A stretch of DNA of 64,000 nucleotides from Asterella californica (GCA_036924285.1 JAYKYS010000001.1:33231501-33295500), one strand, 5' to 3'; positions 31,509 to 43,712 are shown, counted from the stretch's first letter. Numbers and translations: made by a program. Notes: a model not told the origin generated them from the sequence alone.

Positions 31509-32292
31509 TGTGACCCTCAAGCTTGCTACCGGTCCTGTCTCTCACCCAGGGTAAACCTCTGATGGCCTTTGAGGAGGCGCATCATGGAACTAAGAGGCCT
31601 CGGCTAAATCCAACTCTCAACATTCTCATATCTCTTCCTCATTGAGAACGAGAACTCTCATGGAGACGCAGAGATGAAAAACACACCCTTTATAGATATG
31701 GCCTAACGGCTTCCAAATACAAGGCAAAGGGAGGATGAGAGATCACTCCACAACCCCTCTATTTATACTACTGCAGATTTACCATGGTAACTACTTGTAA
31801 ATCTGATTTACTGCAATTTACCGAGACCAAGTCAAAGGGAAAAGTCCTAAGTCAAGAGTAGATTTCTCCTCTTTTGACTCTACTCTAATAATTAGGATTC
31901 TTCTAGAAGTATAAAGGAATCTTTGAAAGGAATCTCGGATTGCTCCTTACAAGACAAAATACTAACACATAATTGAGCCAAAAAGGTCAACAACCCTCTT
32001 GATTGTTTGACCCTTAAGTCTCTACAACCAATAAAAATCAATCACGCATAAGACAAGGGTGTATTATTCACATCCTTGTCATTTTATGCACAATCAAACA
32101 AAATAGTAGTTCTCACACTTTAGAATATTCTAATATTTTGTCCTCAAATACTTCCAACTCTAACTGTGACTACTCCTAGTTATCTGTCACTAACTTAGAG
32201 TATGGTCTAGCCTTGGGACTTATTTAGAAGACTCACCACACATAGTTATAACTATCCATATATTTACTACTATGCAACCCCTAGGTGTTACA
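31509..32292 (-). repeat. 3' LTR of element C (784 bp)
   Basis: Same termini and length as the A LTR. Differs from the 5' LTR of C at roughly eight positions plus one small gap. Confidence 0.95.
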
Positions 32293-32305
32293 TTTACCCC
32301 CGGAC
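32293..32305 (-). promoter_or_regulatory. polypurine tract of C
   Basis: GTCCGGGGGTAAA on the minus strand, directly before the 3' LTR, matching that of F with one change. Confidence 0.8.
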
Positions 32306-32312
32306 TAAGTTT

Positions 32313-35300
32313 TCACTCCGTCCTCGGAGTGAACGATGACTTCCTTTGATGAAAGAGCTTGAGCTTGTCGTGATTCACCCGGTCAAACCTCCGTCCTCCT
32401 AGCTCTTTCAAGTCGTATGTAAAATTACTCCTCACCTTCTCGATGATGAAAGGACCAAAGTAACGTGGAAGGAACTTCTTCCTAGCTCTCTTATACCTAA
32501 TGGCATCAAAAAGCATTACCATATCTCTTTCCTTGAACGGCTTCACTTCTCTCTTACCGAGACGCTTGTCGTAATATTTCTTCTGACGTTCTTGCGCCTT
32601 CTTCATCTGAACCATTGCCACCACTCGTGCTTCCTCCAACTCCAATAGTTGCTCTCTTCTAGACTTCTCGGCTGCTGCTCCAATCGACCTCTTTAACCTC
32701 TTATGGACAGTTTGAAAGGTAGGTAAATCAAACTGTATGGGCAACTTCGATTCCACACCATAAACAAGATGAAAAGGAGTGTACCCCGTCGAAGTCTTCG
32801 TAGTAGTCCTATACTCCCACAAGATTGCATGTAACCTCTTATCCCAGTTGTGCTTCGCATCCTCCATATCAGCATCCTTGGCCAGCATCGTACACAAGGT
32901 ATGATTGGTCTTCTCAGCTAACCCGTTAGCGTTTGGTTTGTAAGAAGTTGTCACTCGCGGCTTGATGGAGAAATGTTCCAACATAGCGGTTGTGATGCTT
33001 CCCACAAATTCACCTCCTCTATAAGAAACCAACTCAATAGGGCATCCAAACCTAGTAATGATCCGTTCCCATAAGAAACGACTAACCTCTTCCTCACTTG
33101 TGGCTTTAAGGGGTCTAGCTTCCACCCACTTGGTCAGATAGTCGGTTGCAATCACGATATATCTGTTGCCACGAGGGGTTTTGTTTAAAGGGTCGACATG
33201 ATCAATTCCCCACTTCTCAAACGGACCTAACATAGGAACTGATCTCAAGGGAGGAGTGCTAGTAGACTTTTTGGCAAAGGCTTGGCACACATCGCAAGTT
33301 CTGCAATACTCCAGACAGTCCTTGAAAATACCATTCCAATGATATCCAGCGTCTAAGATTTTGAAAACCGTCACCTTACCAGCAAAGTGATCACCACACA
33401 CAGTTCCATCGTGGAACTCCAGCATCAACCTTGCAGCTTCCTCCTTGCCCACAGCTCGTCGTAGCAATCCATCTGCACCTTGATGGAAAAGAACTCCTTC
33501 AACAATGGTGTATGGCTTACACCTCCTCATTAGAGCATTCCTCTCTCTCGCTCGCATACCTTCAAGAAATGATCCGTCAGAAAGGAAATTCCACACCTCG
33601 TTGTACTCTTCCGGCACCTCGCTGCTCAACGTGATGGTCATCAAGTCTTCATCCGGAAAAGTATCATCTAATGGTTCTTCCCCCAATTCATCGTAAGCTC
33701 TAGACAACAAATCTGCGTTGGCATGCTTCCTCCCCGGTCTATCCTCAATGACGTAATCATATTCTGCCATGAGGATCTTCCATCGAGCTATCCTTCCCTC
33801 CGCGTTGAGCTTATTGAAGATGTACTTCAAAGCTTTGTGATCAGTCACTATAGAAAATTTTCCTCTTAACAAATAGTGCCGAAACTTCTTCAAAGCAAAG
33901 ATTACGGCCAACCCTTCTCTCTCTATCACAGAATAGTTCTTCTCAGCCTGCACCATCTGTCTACTAGCATAAGCTATTGGATGGTCGTGTCCATTCTCAT
34001 CTAACTGACTCAAGGTACATCCAATCGCAACATTGGATGCATCAGTATAAACAATGAATGACTTATTCCAGTCAGGTTTGGCGAGGATTAGGGCTATCAC
34101 CAATGCCTTCTTCAACTCTTCAAACGCCTCCTTAGTCTTCTGATCTTGAAGTATCAGCTCGAAGACTACACCCTTCTTCATGTAGTTGGTCAACGATTGA
34201 GCTTTATTGGAAAAAGATGAGATGAATCTACGATAATATCCCACCATCCCAAGAAATTGTCTCAACTTGGTCAAGCTAGTAGGGAATGGTAGTTCGACTA
34301 TCTTCTTCATCTTGTCTGGATCCACTCCAATTCTATTTTTGGAGACGATGTGCCCCAATAGCAAACCCTCCTCGCATCCAAAAATGCACTTTTCTGGATT
34401 CAGGGATGCATTAGCTTGCTCCAGTCGCTCTAAGACTTTGATCAGATGATCAAAGTGATCCTCCTTCCGCCCATACACACAAAAGTCATCAATGAAGTCC
34501 CTAACAAACTTCCCAAGAAACGGTTCGAACACTTTGTTCATGAACCGTTGAAAAGTAGCTGGGGCATTACATAATCCGAACGGCATCACGCGAAACGCAA
34601 ATGTACCCCACGGAGTAGTGAAAGTCGTTAGATGTTGATGCTCAAGTACTATATGGATCTGGTTATATCCACTATAACTGTCTCCAAAACTATACCATTC
34701 ATGACCTGCGACTTCTTCCAAGATCTCATCGATGAATGGCAACGGGTAGTAATCCTTCTTCGTGACCGCATTCAATTTCTTGTAATCCACACATACGCGA
34801 AGCTTACCGTTCTTCTTCTTCACGATCACGATGGGTGATACCCAATCTGAATTCTCCACTTCATAAATGAACCCAGCTTCCTTCAGTTTATCAATCTCTT
34901 CTTTGACGATCACTGCTGTTGGCGGGCTGATCCTTCGTTGCTTTTGTCGAACAGGTCTCGCGTCCTCCTCCACGTCGATCCGTTGCTTCTCCAATGTCAC
35001 CTCCTTCAGATCTTTATAGCTGAAAGCAAACACGTGGATGTACTTCCTGAATATCTCCAAGAATCTTCTCTTCTCTTCCGAAGTCACCCTAGGACCAAAC
35101 TTGATGGTTGCTAGTCTTCGCTCTAGCTCCTCTCTACTTAATTTTGTTTTGTCCGAGTCCTTCTCAACAGATGGACGAGGGAGCAAATCAATTGCTCCAA
35201 TATGAGGTATGATGCAATCCATATCAAACTCCTCACCTTCTGACGCCTCCTCGTCAGAAGAACCACCCGTATCTACTCCGGAGACACTTCCACTGTCTTC

Positions 35301-35888
35301 AGTTTCTGATTCCCAATAGTCGCTGGTTGGTCTATCAGAATCAGAAGTTACACAGCCACCACTTGAGAGAGGCACCTTCACTCGATGGTTGCTAGGTCAT
35401 ATCCTCAAGTAACCCTTGTGCCATCTATCAGTTGTACGAACGGCTCTCAACCAAGGTCTTCCAAGGAGTAAGTCATAGCTGGAATCTTTCAGAATTTGAA
35501 AAGACATTAAAGTTTGTACCCCCATAACCGACACCATTACTTTCTCTAGGACTCCGAGAGGTCTCACCCTTTGCTTGTTTGCCATACCAACAATGATGCT
35601 CGCCGGTCTCGTGGGTTTCATCCCCAACCGCTTCATCAAACGTTCAGATATCGCATTCACAGCAGAACCTCCGTCCACCAATACATCAGGTACAAAGTGT
35701 CCATTCAAACGAACCTCTATCTTGGATGCTTTAGTGCATACCTCAGAGGTCTGAGCATCCACTACACCAACTCCCACACTTGAGACGTTGATCTTGCCCT
35801 TAGATTTCTTCTTCTTGGTCCTTCGCGAGCTCAATCCTCCTCGAAGCTCTCTCCTCAAGCTTGGATTGAGTGCGATCAATTGACCCAC
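32313..35888 (-). pseudogene. pol: pol of element C (PR, RT, RNase H, IN), stops near the start
   Basis: One frame, open 35888-35397 and 35381-32313 (1022 aa). Protease VLVDGGSAVN lies in the first segment. RT has VSPIVIVKKKNGKLRVC and FIDDFC (about residue 296 of the second segment). RNase H has YTDASNVAIG. Integrase has HHCC ending CRTCDVCQ, a core with ELVSYRGGEF where F has VSDRG (Asp to Tyr at the second catalytic position), and NGLAEKTN. The C-terminus FLPRYFGPFII matches F. A TGA at 35397 replaces the Gly of F, and a TAA at 35904 a Gln. The catalytic Asp change alone should inactivate integrase. Confidence 0.92.
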
Positions 35889-35903
35889 CGTTATGTTGGC
35901 TTT

Positions 35904-36763
35904 TTACGTGCCAACATCCTCCACTACGTCGTATCTAGGTTGAGCAGCTGAAATGATGAAATCCTCCATTCCCAGCTTCTTCCTAGGCTCCTTCTGAGAA
36001 GAAGACATAGTGCTGGAACGAGTGCTCCTACTTTGAGAATTCCCAATGATTATAGGTTCCTCTGAAAACCTCATCCTCTTCCTCTCGTGAGCTAAGAGTT
36101 CCACTTGAGAGTAAGAGCATTCTCCTCTCTCATAAACGTTTGGCACCTTCATCGCATCGATTGTGGCAACTCCTTTGTCTTTGTTTTGTGGCGGGACTCC
36201 TCCGCCCATATTTCCTCTTGTACTCTCATTGTTCCGTCCTCCATTTTGGATGGAGTGTGGACAATTCCTTTGAAAATGAGGACCACCACATCCGTAGCAC
36301 GAGATACCACCGAATTCATTTTGAGGCCCTCGATTGAAATTTCCTCCATAACCTCGTTGGCCTCCTCCTCCTCCTTGGTTCCTCCGCTCTTTCAACTGCA
36401 CTACATTGATCTTCAGATCCGCCAACGTTTCTGTTATCTGTCTTAGTTCATCTTGAAGATTAGGCGCCGGAGGGTTGACAGCAACCACAGCAGATGTGTT
36501 AACCACAGCAGGCGTCGGGATTCTTTGAGCAGCTCTACCACCGAGTGTAATCCCTGCGACACTCGCCGCCTTTGCTTCTCCTAGAAGAACGTCATCATCT
36601 TCCAAACTCTCTTCCATTCGAACTGCAATTTCAATCGCCTTCGCCTTAGTGGTGGGCTTCTCGTACTTCACCTGAGTTCTGATTTGAGGCTTCAGACCTA
36701 CCACAAAGTTCTTGGTAAGCATGGCCACAATTCCCACCATTGTAACCTCCACATTATCACCGC
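35904..36763 (-). pseudogene. gag: gag of element C, C-terminal part
   Basis: Continuation of gag after the D insertion. Contains the Gly-rich tail, the knuckle CYGCGGPHFQRNC, and the gag-pol junction QNKDKGVATIDAM that stays in one frame. The frame ends at a TAA at 35904 where F has a Gln codon, and pol then continues in the same frame. Confidence 0.88.
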
Positions 36764-37207
36764 TGTCATGGTGAGAGTCTTTCTTGGGGAGGGCGGACCT
36801 CCTGACTGTGATAGATCAAAGAGAAATGACCAGAAAGGAAAACAGGTCGCTGCAGACGATGAAATCTCAAAACACAGCCTCTTGTGCTCACCAATTGCAA
36901 AACAAACACTCAAGCACGCACTCAGGTACACAAATATGTCTCTCCGGAGTAGAAATAGCTTTATTTCAGCGTCAACTGCTTCACTGTTAAGAAAATATCT
37001 CTCTCCTCCTCTCCTAAGTCCTTCTCAGCTGAAAATTCCAAGGAATTTGATCTTACGACAACCAAAGCCTTGTCAAAAACGATCTCCTTCCAATAAACCA
37101 CCTCTGTCCGTTCAATCTACTCCTTCCAAACCTCAAAACTGTGTAACATATGAGGTTCTTGTCTCCAAAACACTTTCCTGCCTCTCTCACGATCTCCCCT
37201 GCTCACT

Positions 37208-37417
37208 CCACTAAATTCTGTCAGAAAAATCGATCCTCACTCAGCCTCCAAGCTTCTCAGCGTCTCCTCCCCTCAATCCACTCAATTCTGTCAAAAAAAT
37301 CGATCCCCACTCAGCCTCCAAGCTTCTCAGCGTCTCCTCTCCTCAATCCACTCAATTCTGTCAAAAAAATCGATCCCCACTCAGCCTCCAAGCTTCTCAG
37401 CGTCTCCTCTCCTCAAT
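37208..37417. repeat. three 70-bp tandem repeats in LTR of D
   Basis: Units at 37208-37277, 37278-37347 and 37348-37417, each beginning ccact and including aatcgatcc and caagcttctcagcgtctcc. The second and third are almost identical. Repeated at 45208-45417; D-prime has a single unit near 53815. Confidence 0.9.
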
Positions 37418-37785
37418 CCCTAATTCTGCTCCTTTTTCCTCCTTCCGCCTCAGTTCTCTCAGAAAACTCCCTTGAAAAGTGTCCCCGATCTCCAGCCGCC
37501 GCAGGTATTAAACCTAAAAGTTAAGGCCCCAGCTTAAGCTGCCCCCCTGCTGTCCTTATAAGTGCACTCACTTATCACAAGCAGGGCCCTAGCTTAAGCT
37601 GCCCCCCTGCTGTCCTTATGCGTACAAAGCATTTTTTACAAAGTTGACCCCTTTTTAATATAAGTTTCGCAGTTGTCTCTACAAACTCTATCCCTACACT
37701 GATAAAGGCTCACATAACCTCATTCCCCATCGCAAGCCTACTCGATGATTATTTAACTATTTAGCAAAAGTTTCCTGTGCTCTTG

Positions 37786-37916
37786 ATGCCATCCTGAATA
37801 TACTACAAGCCATCCAATGTAGGCCGAAGCCCCTACACTTATGAGGCTGCCCCACAAGGCTTACAGCCCCCCCATATGCGCACCAGGTATCTCCCATAGT
37901 ATATTCAGGATGGCAT
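37786..37916. repeat. 18-bp perfect inverted repeat in LTR of D
   Basis: atgccatcctgaatatac at 37786-37803 and its exact complement at 37899-37916, 95 bp apart. Also in the 5' LTR (45786-45916) and in D-prime (54274-54291 with 54387-54404). Confidence 0.9.
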
Positions 37917-38055
37917 GCGGAGGCTTAGGCCAGGAAGCCCACGATTAAGAGAGATACCGGTCTCCCGCCCCTAGGTATACAGGACATGGTTGAATACCCA
38001 ACATAGACTCCCATCCGGGAGGCCAACATGCCAGAATAGGAACCAGAGGCCAGGA

Positions 38056-38104
38056 GGGATTGATCCTGAGACCACTTCCCTCCTAGGCAGGCGCCCTATC
38101 ATTG
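38056..38104 (-). other. tRNA-like A-box/B-box pair inside LTR of D
   Basis: On the minus strand CAATGATAGGG (38104-38094) resembles a pol III A box, and GGATCAATCCC (38066-38056) matches the B-box consensus GGTTCRANNCC at 10 of 11 positions, with tRNA-like spacing. The 5' LTR and D-prime keep both. This may be a tRNA-derived SINE-like segment captured in the LTR. Confidence 0.4.
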
Positions 38105-38613
38105 GGATGGCCTCTAGTTCCGTTCAAAAAGCTTTTACAGTTTGTACATATGCTTTACTAAGGAAATTTTTCTGTAAAGTCTTTACTAGCATTTTCTGTG
38201 CTAACATCTCTATACAACTCCGTTTTTAATGAATAAGGAGTCAAAACTATAGTATTCAGGAACACCTACACACCCACGCTATCAGATTCTGAGTTCGAGT
38301 CTCGAGTCAGAATCGACGAATTTCCCTCTTTCACATATTTCATAGCCTAAAACTCGTACTAACTATTGCTTAAAACACTTTCTGTCAAAACTAGGAGCAT
38401 GAGGTCGCTCTCCTCGTCGAGCTTTACATCCTGGTGTCTTTCGACTCTCTTAGGGGTGATACTCCAACCCAAGCTAGGGGGCAGCTTGTCAAGCATGACC
38501 CCAGCTTAGCTCCTGCCTAGCTTGTTAAGCTGCAAGGCAGCTTCCTTTACACAACAAAGAAAAGATCTCCTTGCAACTAGTTTTCACTGTACAGACCCAT
38601 GTACAACACGACA

Positions 38614-38627
38614 TTCACCCCCTCCAA
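38614..38627 (-). promoter_or_regulatory. polypurine tract of D
   Basis: GGAGGGGGTGAA on the minus strand immediately before the 3' LTR, identical in E and D-prime. Confidence 0.75.
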
Positions 38628-38658
38628 ACCTGCACATCCTCTGGTATGTGCCAATCCG

Positions 38659-41600
38659 TCATCGATCGTCGTGGCCTTCCAAATCGTCTTCGCTCTCCTC
38701 AACCGTCTCAGAAAGGTCTTCATTTGCTCCTGTCTGCTCTGAACCTAAGAACTCAGCTAGCTCCATAGCCTCCCCTCTCTTCTTGAATAACTTCACTCGT
38801 TTCCCAGCAACTGGAAGTCTTAAAGACGTGCCATCTAGCTCTTGTAAGGAATAAGTAGCATTCTGATGTACATCAGAGACAAGGTACGAGCCAAACCACC
38901 TTCTCGAAAACTTTCGGATTGTAGAGTGTTGGTTCTCCAATGTGCTCTCGTATACCAACACCCAATCCCCAACTTATATCAGTTTTGGCCGAAGTCTATG
39001 AGTCTTATCAAACCTCTCCTTGTTCCCAAGTCGAGCCGCTTTCAGCCGTCGCTGCGCTTCAGCGAGATCCTCCTCTCTACATTCTAGCTGTCTGATTCTT
39101 AGTGAGAGAAGTTGCACACGGTCCACATTGTCCTCCCATGGCAAGGTAGCCCAGGTAGGAAAGTCTTCTTCTGCTGGCATCATTGGTTTCTGCCCTAACA
39201 TTAACTCAACAGGCATGTATCCTGTAGTAGAACAATGAGTTGTTCTGTCTGCCCATAAAGCAAAGGGAGTAATCTAGGCCACTCTCTATGCTTACCATCA
39301 CACGCCTTCACCAAAGCCTGAACTATTGACGGATGTCCTCGCTCACTCTTGCCAATCCCCTCTGGATTCATAGCAGTGGTAAGCTTGAGCTTCACACCAT
39401 ATCGAGCAAAAAACTCTTTCGCTTCTGTACCACGTAGTTCTCCTCTATCTGCTCGTAGCCTTCCTACAGACCCATATCTACAGATAATATCCTCAAGAAC
39501 AAACTTACATATCCTTTCTGTGGTCTTCGTTCTCAAAGCTCGCCCTTCTACAAAGTTGGAGAGATCCTCACGAGCCAGAACCAAATATCGCATGCCCCAT
39601 AACCCCAGAGGCATTATCACCAAGTCGAGAACCCACTGGAAGTGAATGCAAGGTGGATAAGTTGGCACAAGACCGTCCCTATACCGGATCTTTGAGTAGA
39701 ACTGACAATGCAAGCAGGAGCTGACGTAGTTCACCACATCCTGATACAGACCTTTCCACCAGTACCTCTCCTTCAACTTGGTGTAGGTAGTCCAAATCCC
39801 TTGATGTCCGGCCCACAAAGTATCATGGAACTCCTTCATTAGTTGTTGCTTAGTCTGCAGATCGTCCACTACTCGTATGAACATTCCATCTCTCCTCTGC
39901 GGCCGTCTCCAAAGATAACCATCACGTAGAAGGTAGTTGTAAGCTTGTTTCCTTATCTCTCTGAACTCTACTTTACTCCACCTCTCCTGCCTCTCCAACA
40001 AGCTCAGATAATACCCTATGTCACGAAGTCTGCCTGTGTAAAGCTCCTCTCTAAACATCAACGGCTCCAAGTTTGAAGCTCGTCGATTAACCTGACACTG
40101 AGCATCCTTTCTCTCTTCTTCCTCAGCTTCTGAAATCATGACATCCTCATCCACAAATCGAGCCCTTGACAACATATCTGCAACCATATTCTCCTTTCCT
40201 TTTATATGCTTCAGCTCTGGATTCAAGCTTCTAATATAGGCAATCCAACGTAACATTGCTATGTCTGGCGTGGTACAGTTGGATATCATGCCTAGTAGAG
40301 GTAGACAATCCGTTTCCAGGACTACATGAGCACCAATCAGAAACTCACGGTCTGTCTTCATCGCTGTCACCGCTCCCCATAATTCACGCTTCACTTGAGG
40401 ATAATCTCGTTGCCTGTCTGTCAAGATCCTAGCTCCAAACCTAGAGGTAAGCCGCAATCCATCCGCATCATCTTGACCTATCGCCCAGCCAATCGCCTTT
40501 GGGCTAGTATCTACTGTGACAATGACAGGTCTCCCACACCCGTAGTCTACTCTTCTCAAAACAGGCGGAGACTGTAGAGCCTCCTTCAATCTATTCATAG
40601 CTTCTCGATGGACTGAGGTCCATATAAACCTCTTACCCTTCCTCAATAATGCATACAAAGGCTCAGCAACATGAGCATAATGAGGAATGGATAAGCGATA
40701 AAATACACAAGCACCTAGAAAGCGTCGAACCTCTGTGATGTTCTTACAGTCCGCCATCCTAGCTATAGCTTCAACCTTCTCGGGGTTCGGTCGTCTTCCA
40801 AAAGCGCCACACAGATGTCCAACCACTAAAATCTCAGACACACCAAACTTGGACTTAGCTCCTGACAGGGTGAGATGTACCTCCTCCAGACGAGTCAAGA
40901 TACGTTCTACATCCCTGATATGATCCGCAACAAACCTTCTACATCCATTCGCAAGTACTGCTTCATCCTTGTCTTCAACCGCGCAACCCTTTATAGGAAT
41001 ATCATCTAGAAATGAAATGGTAACATCAGGCACAAACTCCCTTAGTACCTTATGCATCGCATTCTGCATATGAGCCACCGAGTTCGTCGCTCCTTGTGGA
41101 AGAGTACACATCCGCATCAATCCTAGGGGCGTACGCATAGTAGTTAAATCTCTACTCTCCACAGCCAGCTGGAACTGATCATAACCAGAATATAGATCTC
41201 CTATTGAATAGATAGCTCTCCCTGCAAATGCCTCTGCTACCTCTTCAATCACAGGACCCGTCCCAACGTTACGAATGGTTACGTTATTCGCAGGCTGTAG
41301 GTCTTGAATAAAACGCAAAGCTCCTGACTTCTTGGGCACAGTGAACCACCTGCTAGAATATGGCCCCATAGACGGCTCAAGTATCCCCATCTGTACCTTC
41401 TCCTTCAACAACTCGATGAGTTTAGGCAATAAAGCACGAGGAACTGGGATCGGTTTCAGGTCCCAAGGCACATGAGGGATTGTGAATATAACCATAGGTG
41501 CTATAACCTGCGGGTCCACACAACCTATCTCCTCTGCTGAAAAAGAGAATGCTTTACCATGCTTTACTACCATCTGTTCAAACACTGTCTTCTCGACCTC

Positions 41601-42146
41601 AGTCAAGAAATCACCCCCTCCTATCTGGAGCTCCTTCAATGTCTCCTCAGTAAACTGGTGCCCTACTCGTCTATGATCACGTAATATAGGTTCAGTCCCC
41701 ACTAACTGTACTTGCTGCTGGGAGTTAGCAGGTAGTTGAGCTGCTACCAGCCTTACCTTTCTCAGTACAGATTTGTACTTTGCATGGACGTCTGCTTCCT
41801 GAGGGAGTGCACACCAACAACTTGCTTCTCTCCCTTCATTATTCTGCATCGGATGAGGAAAGAACTGCAGGTATGTAGCAATCTCCTTATATATGCATCG
41901 AGAGTGGATAGGGATCACCACCACACTATTTTTCCCCTCCATCAATCTACTCACATTGTCTAACCAACCAACAGCTGACTGTACAGACATAAACTCTTCA
42001 AACAAACCAGAAACCACTTCGTCTTCAAATAGAACTCCTACACGCCACAACCCTGATACTTGTTTCATCATCCATCTTTTTGTATTTTTCTCCATATCTT
42101 CAACTCTTGTAAATCGGCTCCACCCATCTGTCTCAAACATCAGCAA
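38659..42146 (-). pseudogene. pol: pol of element D (RT, RNase H, integrase), frameshift near the end
   Basis: The main frame 42146-39201 encodes 981 aa. An N-terminal region without a known domain is followed by RT (MVIFTIPHVPWDLKPIP, FTVPKKSGALRFIQD, TLPQGATNS, FLDDIPIKG near residue 378), RNase H (VTVDTSPKAIGWAIGQ, ETDCLPLLGM, ADMLSRARF) and integrase (HHCC ending CLHCQ; RADRGEL; NPEGIGKSERGH). A one-base loss near 39265, in a purine run that D-prime keeps, shifts the frame. A TAA at about 38971 replaces a Gln codon of D-prime before the C-terminal RRWFGSYLV segment. The frame begins 111 bp after the protease ORF, in a different frame. Confidence 0.92.
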
Positions 42147-42256
42147 TCCAGACCGTCAACTCTGTACACCACACATGTATCCAGATCTTTGTACATGTCT
42201 CGCTTTCAACTTTGACGGGACCTCAACAGTAGGTTCTACACCCCTGTCTTCCCGCT

Positions 42257-43708
42257 CTACAGGAGTGGATTGCGAAAAACCTTACATCTCTTCGTCTGAG
42301 AATCTCTAAGGGTTTGTCTGTTCCGCTCATGTCTTGAACGAACCGTCAAAAACTGTACTGAGTACTTGTCATCATGACTCCGAACTCTAGCATAATGAGA
42401 CCCATCGTTCATCACCTTTGTCTCCATCCGAACAGCGGTGATGTATGGTTGGCCCAGTATGACAGGATAGGAGGCAGATGACTGTACAAAGAAATGCTGA
42501 TCAACCTCTACATCCCCAATCCTTACACGCATATTGGGACAAGCTCCGTATAACTCACCCTTTTGGTTATTTGCAGCTCGAAGCACCCAACCATGATTCC
42601 TTTCGATTGGCCACTGTCCCTTTTCATACACCTCCTTGGAAATGATGTTGATCTCCGACCCGTGATCCACAAGTGCAGGTACTGGCTCAGAAAGTCCTCC
42701 AAGCCGAACTTGCGTCTCTGTTGTCGCTCTTGCCCAGTGCTTCTCCTTGAAATCGCTGTCTGCGCCTGACCCATCCTCTTCAAACTCTTCATCTTCATTC
42801 TCAATAACAGCAGGACCAGCAACCCATGCCTCATACTTATCATCTCCAAACTGATCAACACCAATAGCATCTACTGCTCCAACCATCTGACTACTTACTT
42901 GTTCAGTCAATACCTGTCTCTTTCTCTTCATGATGTCTATTATCAACTCATGAAACTCTCTCTTTGCGATACCAAGCACTTCACGAAGAGTAAACTCAAC
43001 TCTAGCATCCAAAATGCGTTGCTCTAGAACAGCACGCAAGTCTGTTGTTGTTTCGATGTCTGCCGCTAACTTGTAAGCTGGAGCTTTTCCCTTCTCCTGT
43101 GCTGTAAACCTCTTTCCCCGTACTCTATCCGTAGCAGTAGTCTCCTGTGGCAAATCCTGCACACCTTCCATAGAATCTACTGCAGGTGGTGGAGCTGTAG
43201 AGGTAGAAGGTATATCCTCTGCAGGAAATCTTCCAGCTGGTATAGATGGTGATGGCTCCGCTGCTCTCCTCCTTGTAACCCTCCGACGGTCACTGTCCTC
43301 TGGTACTCCTGCATCTAAATCAGAAGCGTCTCGTCTTCTTTTGTCTTCGATCATGGCATCTTGTTCACCACTCGTCTCTAAAAACGCTCGAATAGAAGTT
43401 GCATCTACTGGGTCTCTCCATCCAGTAGCTCTCCTAATGCTTTCAGCACCTCTCTTCATCATTTCAACCGGAACCTCAACAGCCTGCTCAACCATAGTTG
43501 GATTAGAGCGCACCTCAACTCTCCCAGTATATACATCAGCCTCCGCAGAACCCGCAGTCATCGCTGTAGTATTCGCACCAGTAAGTGCTGGAAGAGAACT
43601 CCTCATTCCTCCTCTTCCAAAATATGTGTTCAGAGGCTGCCCACTGGCGGTTAGATACAACCTGTTGTTCTGATAGTTGACTACGCCCTCTCGCAAGGCA
43701 ACCGCCAA
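42257..43708 (-). CDS. gag C-terminal/protease ORF of element D (483 aa)
   Basis: The frame opens just after the lost zinc-knuckle region of gag. A Pro/Ser/Arg-rich linker (residues ~60-210) leads to a helical part (LEQRILDARVEFTLREVL) and an aspartic protease with ALVDHGSEINIIS near residue 365, followed by FFVQSSASYPVILGQPY. The active site is DHG, as in E and D-prime. The first ATG is probably not the true start, since the related gag frame continues from upstream. Confidence 0.8.
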   Translation of the reverse strand: MAVALREGVVNYQNNRLYLTASGQPLNTYFGRGGMRSSLPALTGANTTAMTAGSAEADVYTGRVEVRSNPTMVEQAVEVPVEMMKRGAESIRRATGWRDPVDATSIRAFLETSGEQDAMIEDKRRRDASDLDAGVPEDSDRRRVTRRRAAEPSPSIPAGRFPAEDIPSTSTAPPPAVDSMEGVQDLPQETTATDRVRGKRFTAQEKGKAPAYKLAADIETTTDLRAVLEQRILDARVEFTLREVLGIAKREFHELIIDIMKRKRQVLTEQVSSQMVGAVDAIGVDQFGDDKYEAWVAGPAVIENEDEEFEEDGSGADSDFKEKHWARATTETQVRLGGLSEPVPALVDHGSEINIISKEVYEKGQWPIERNHGWVLRAANNQKGELYGACPNMRVRIGDVEVDQHFFVQSSASYPVILGQPYITAVRMETKVMNDGSHYARVRSHDDKYSVQFLTVRSRHERNRQTLRDSQTKRCKVFRNPLL

Positions 43709-43712
43709 GTCT

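Larger units (their letters stand above)
36764..38613 (-). repeat. 3' LTR of element D (1850 bp)
   Basis: Contains three 70-bp tandem units (37208-37417), a duplicated ~28-bp segment (37532-37559 and 37592-37619), an 18-bp inverted repeat (37786-37803 with 37899-37916) and a tRNA-like A/B-box pair (38056-38104). Offset from the 5' LTR is exactly 8000 bp. Confidence 0.95.

Noticed and set aside
37208..37417. Regular 70-bp repeats as a possible CRISPR array
   Set aside because: Units are directly adjacent with no spacers, only three, and lie inside both LTRs of a eukaryotic retrotransposon.
36784..37524. Plus-strand ORFs (up to 176 codons) in the D LTR
   Set aside because: They run against element orientation, span tandem repeats and low-complexity Ser/Leu/Pro sequence, and D-prime does not keep them intact.
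38056..38104. A genuine tRNA gene in the D LTR
   Set aside because: A and B boxes are present, but no acceptor stem or clear anticodon stem can be folded by eye, so only a tRNA-like segment is claimed.
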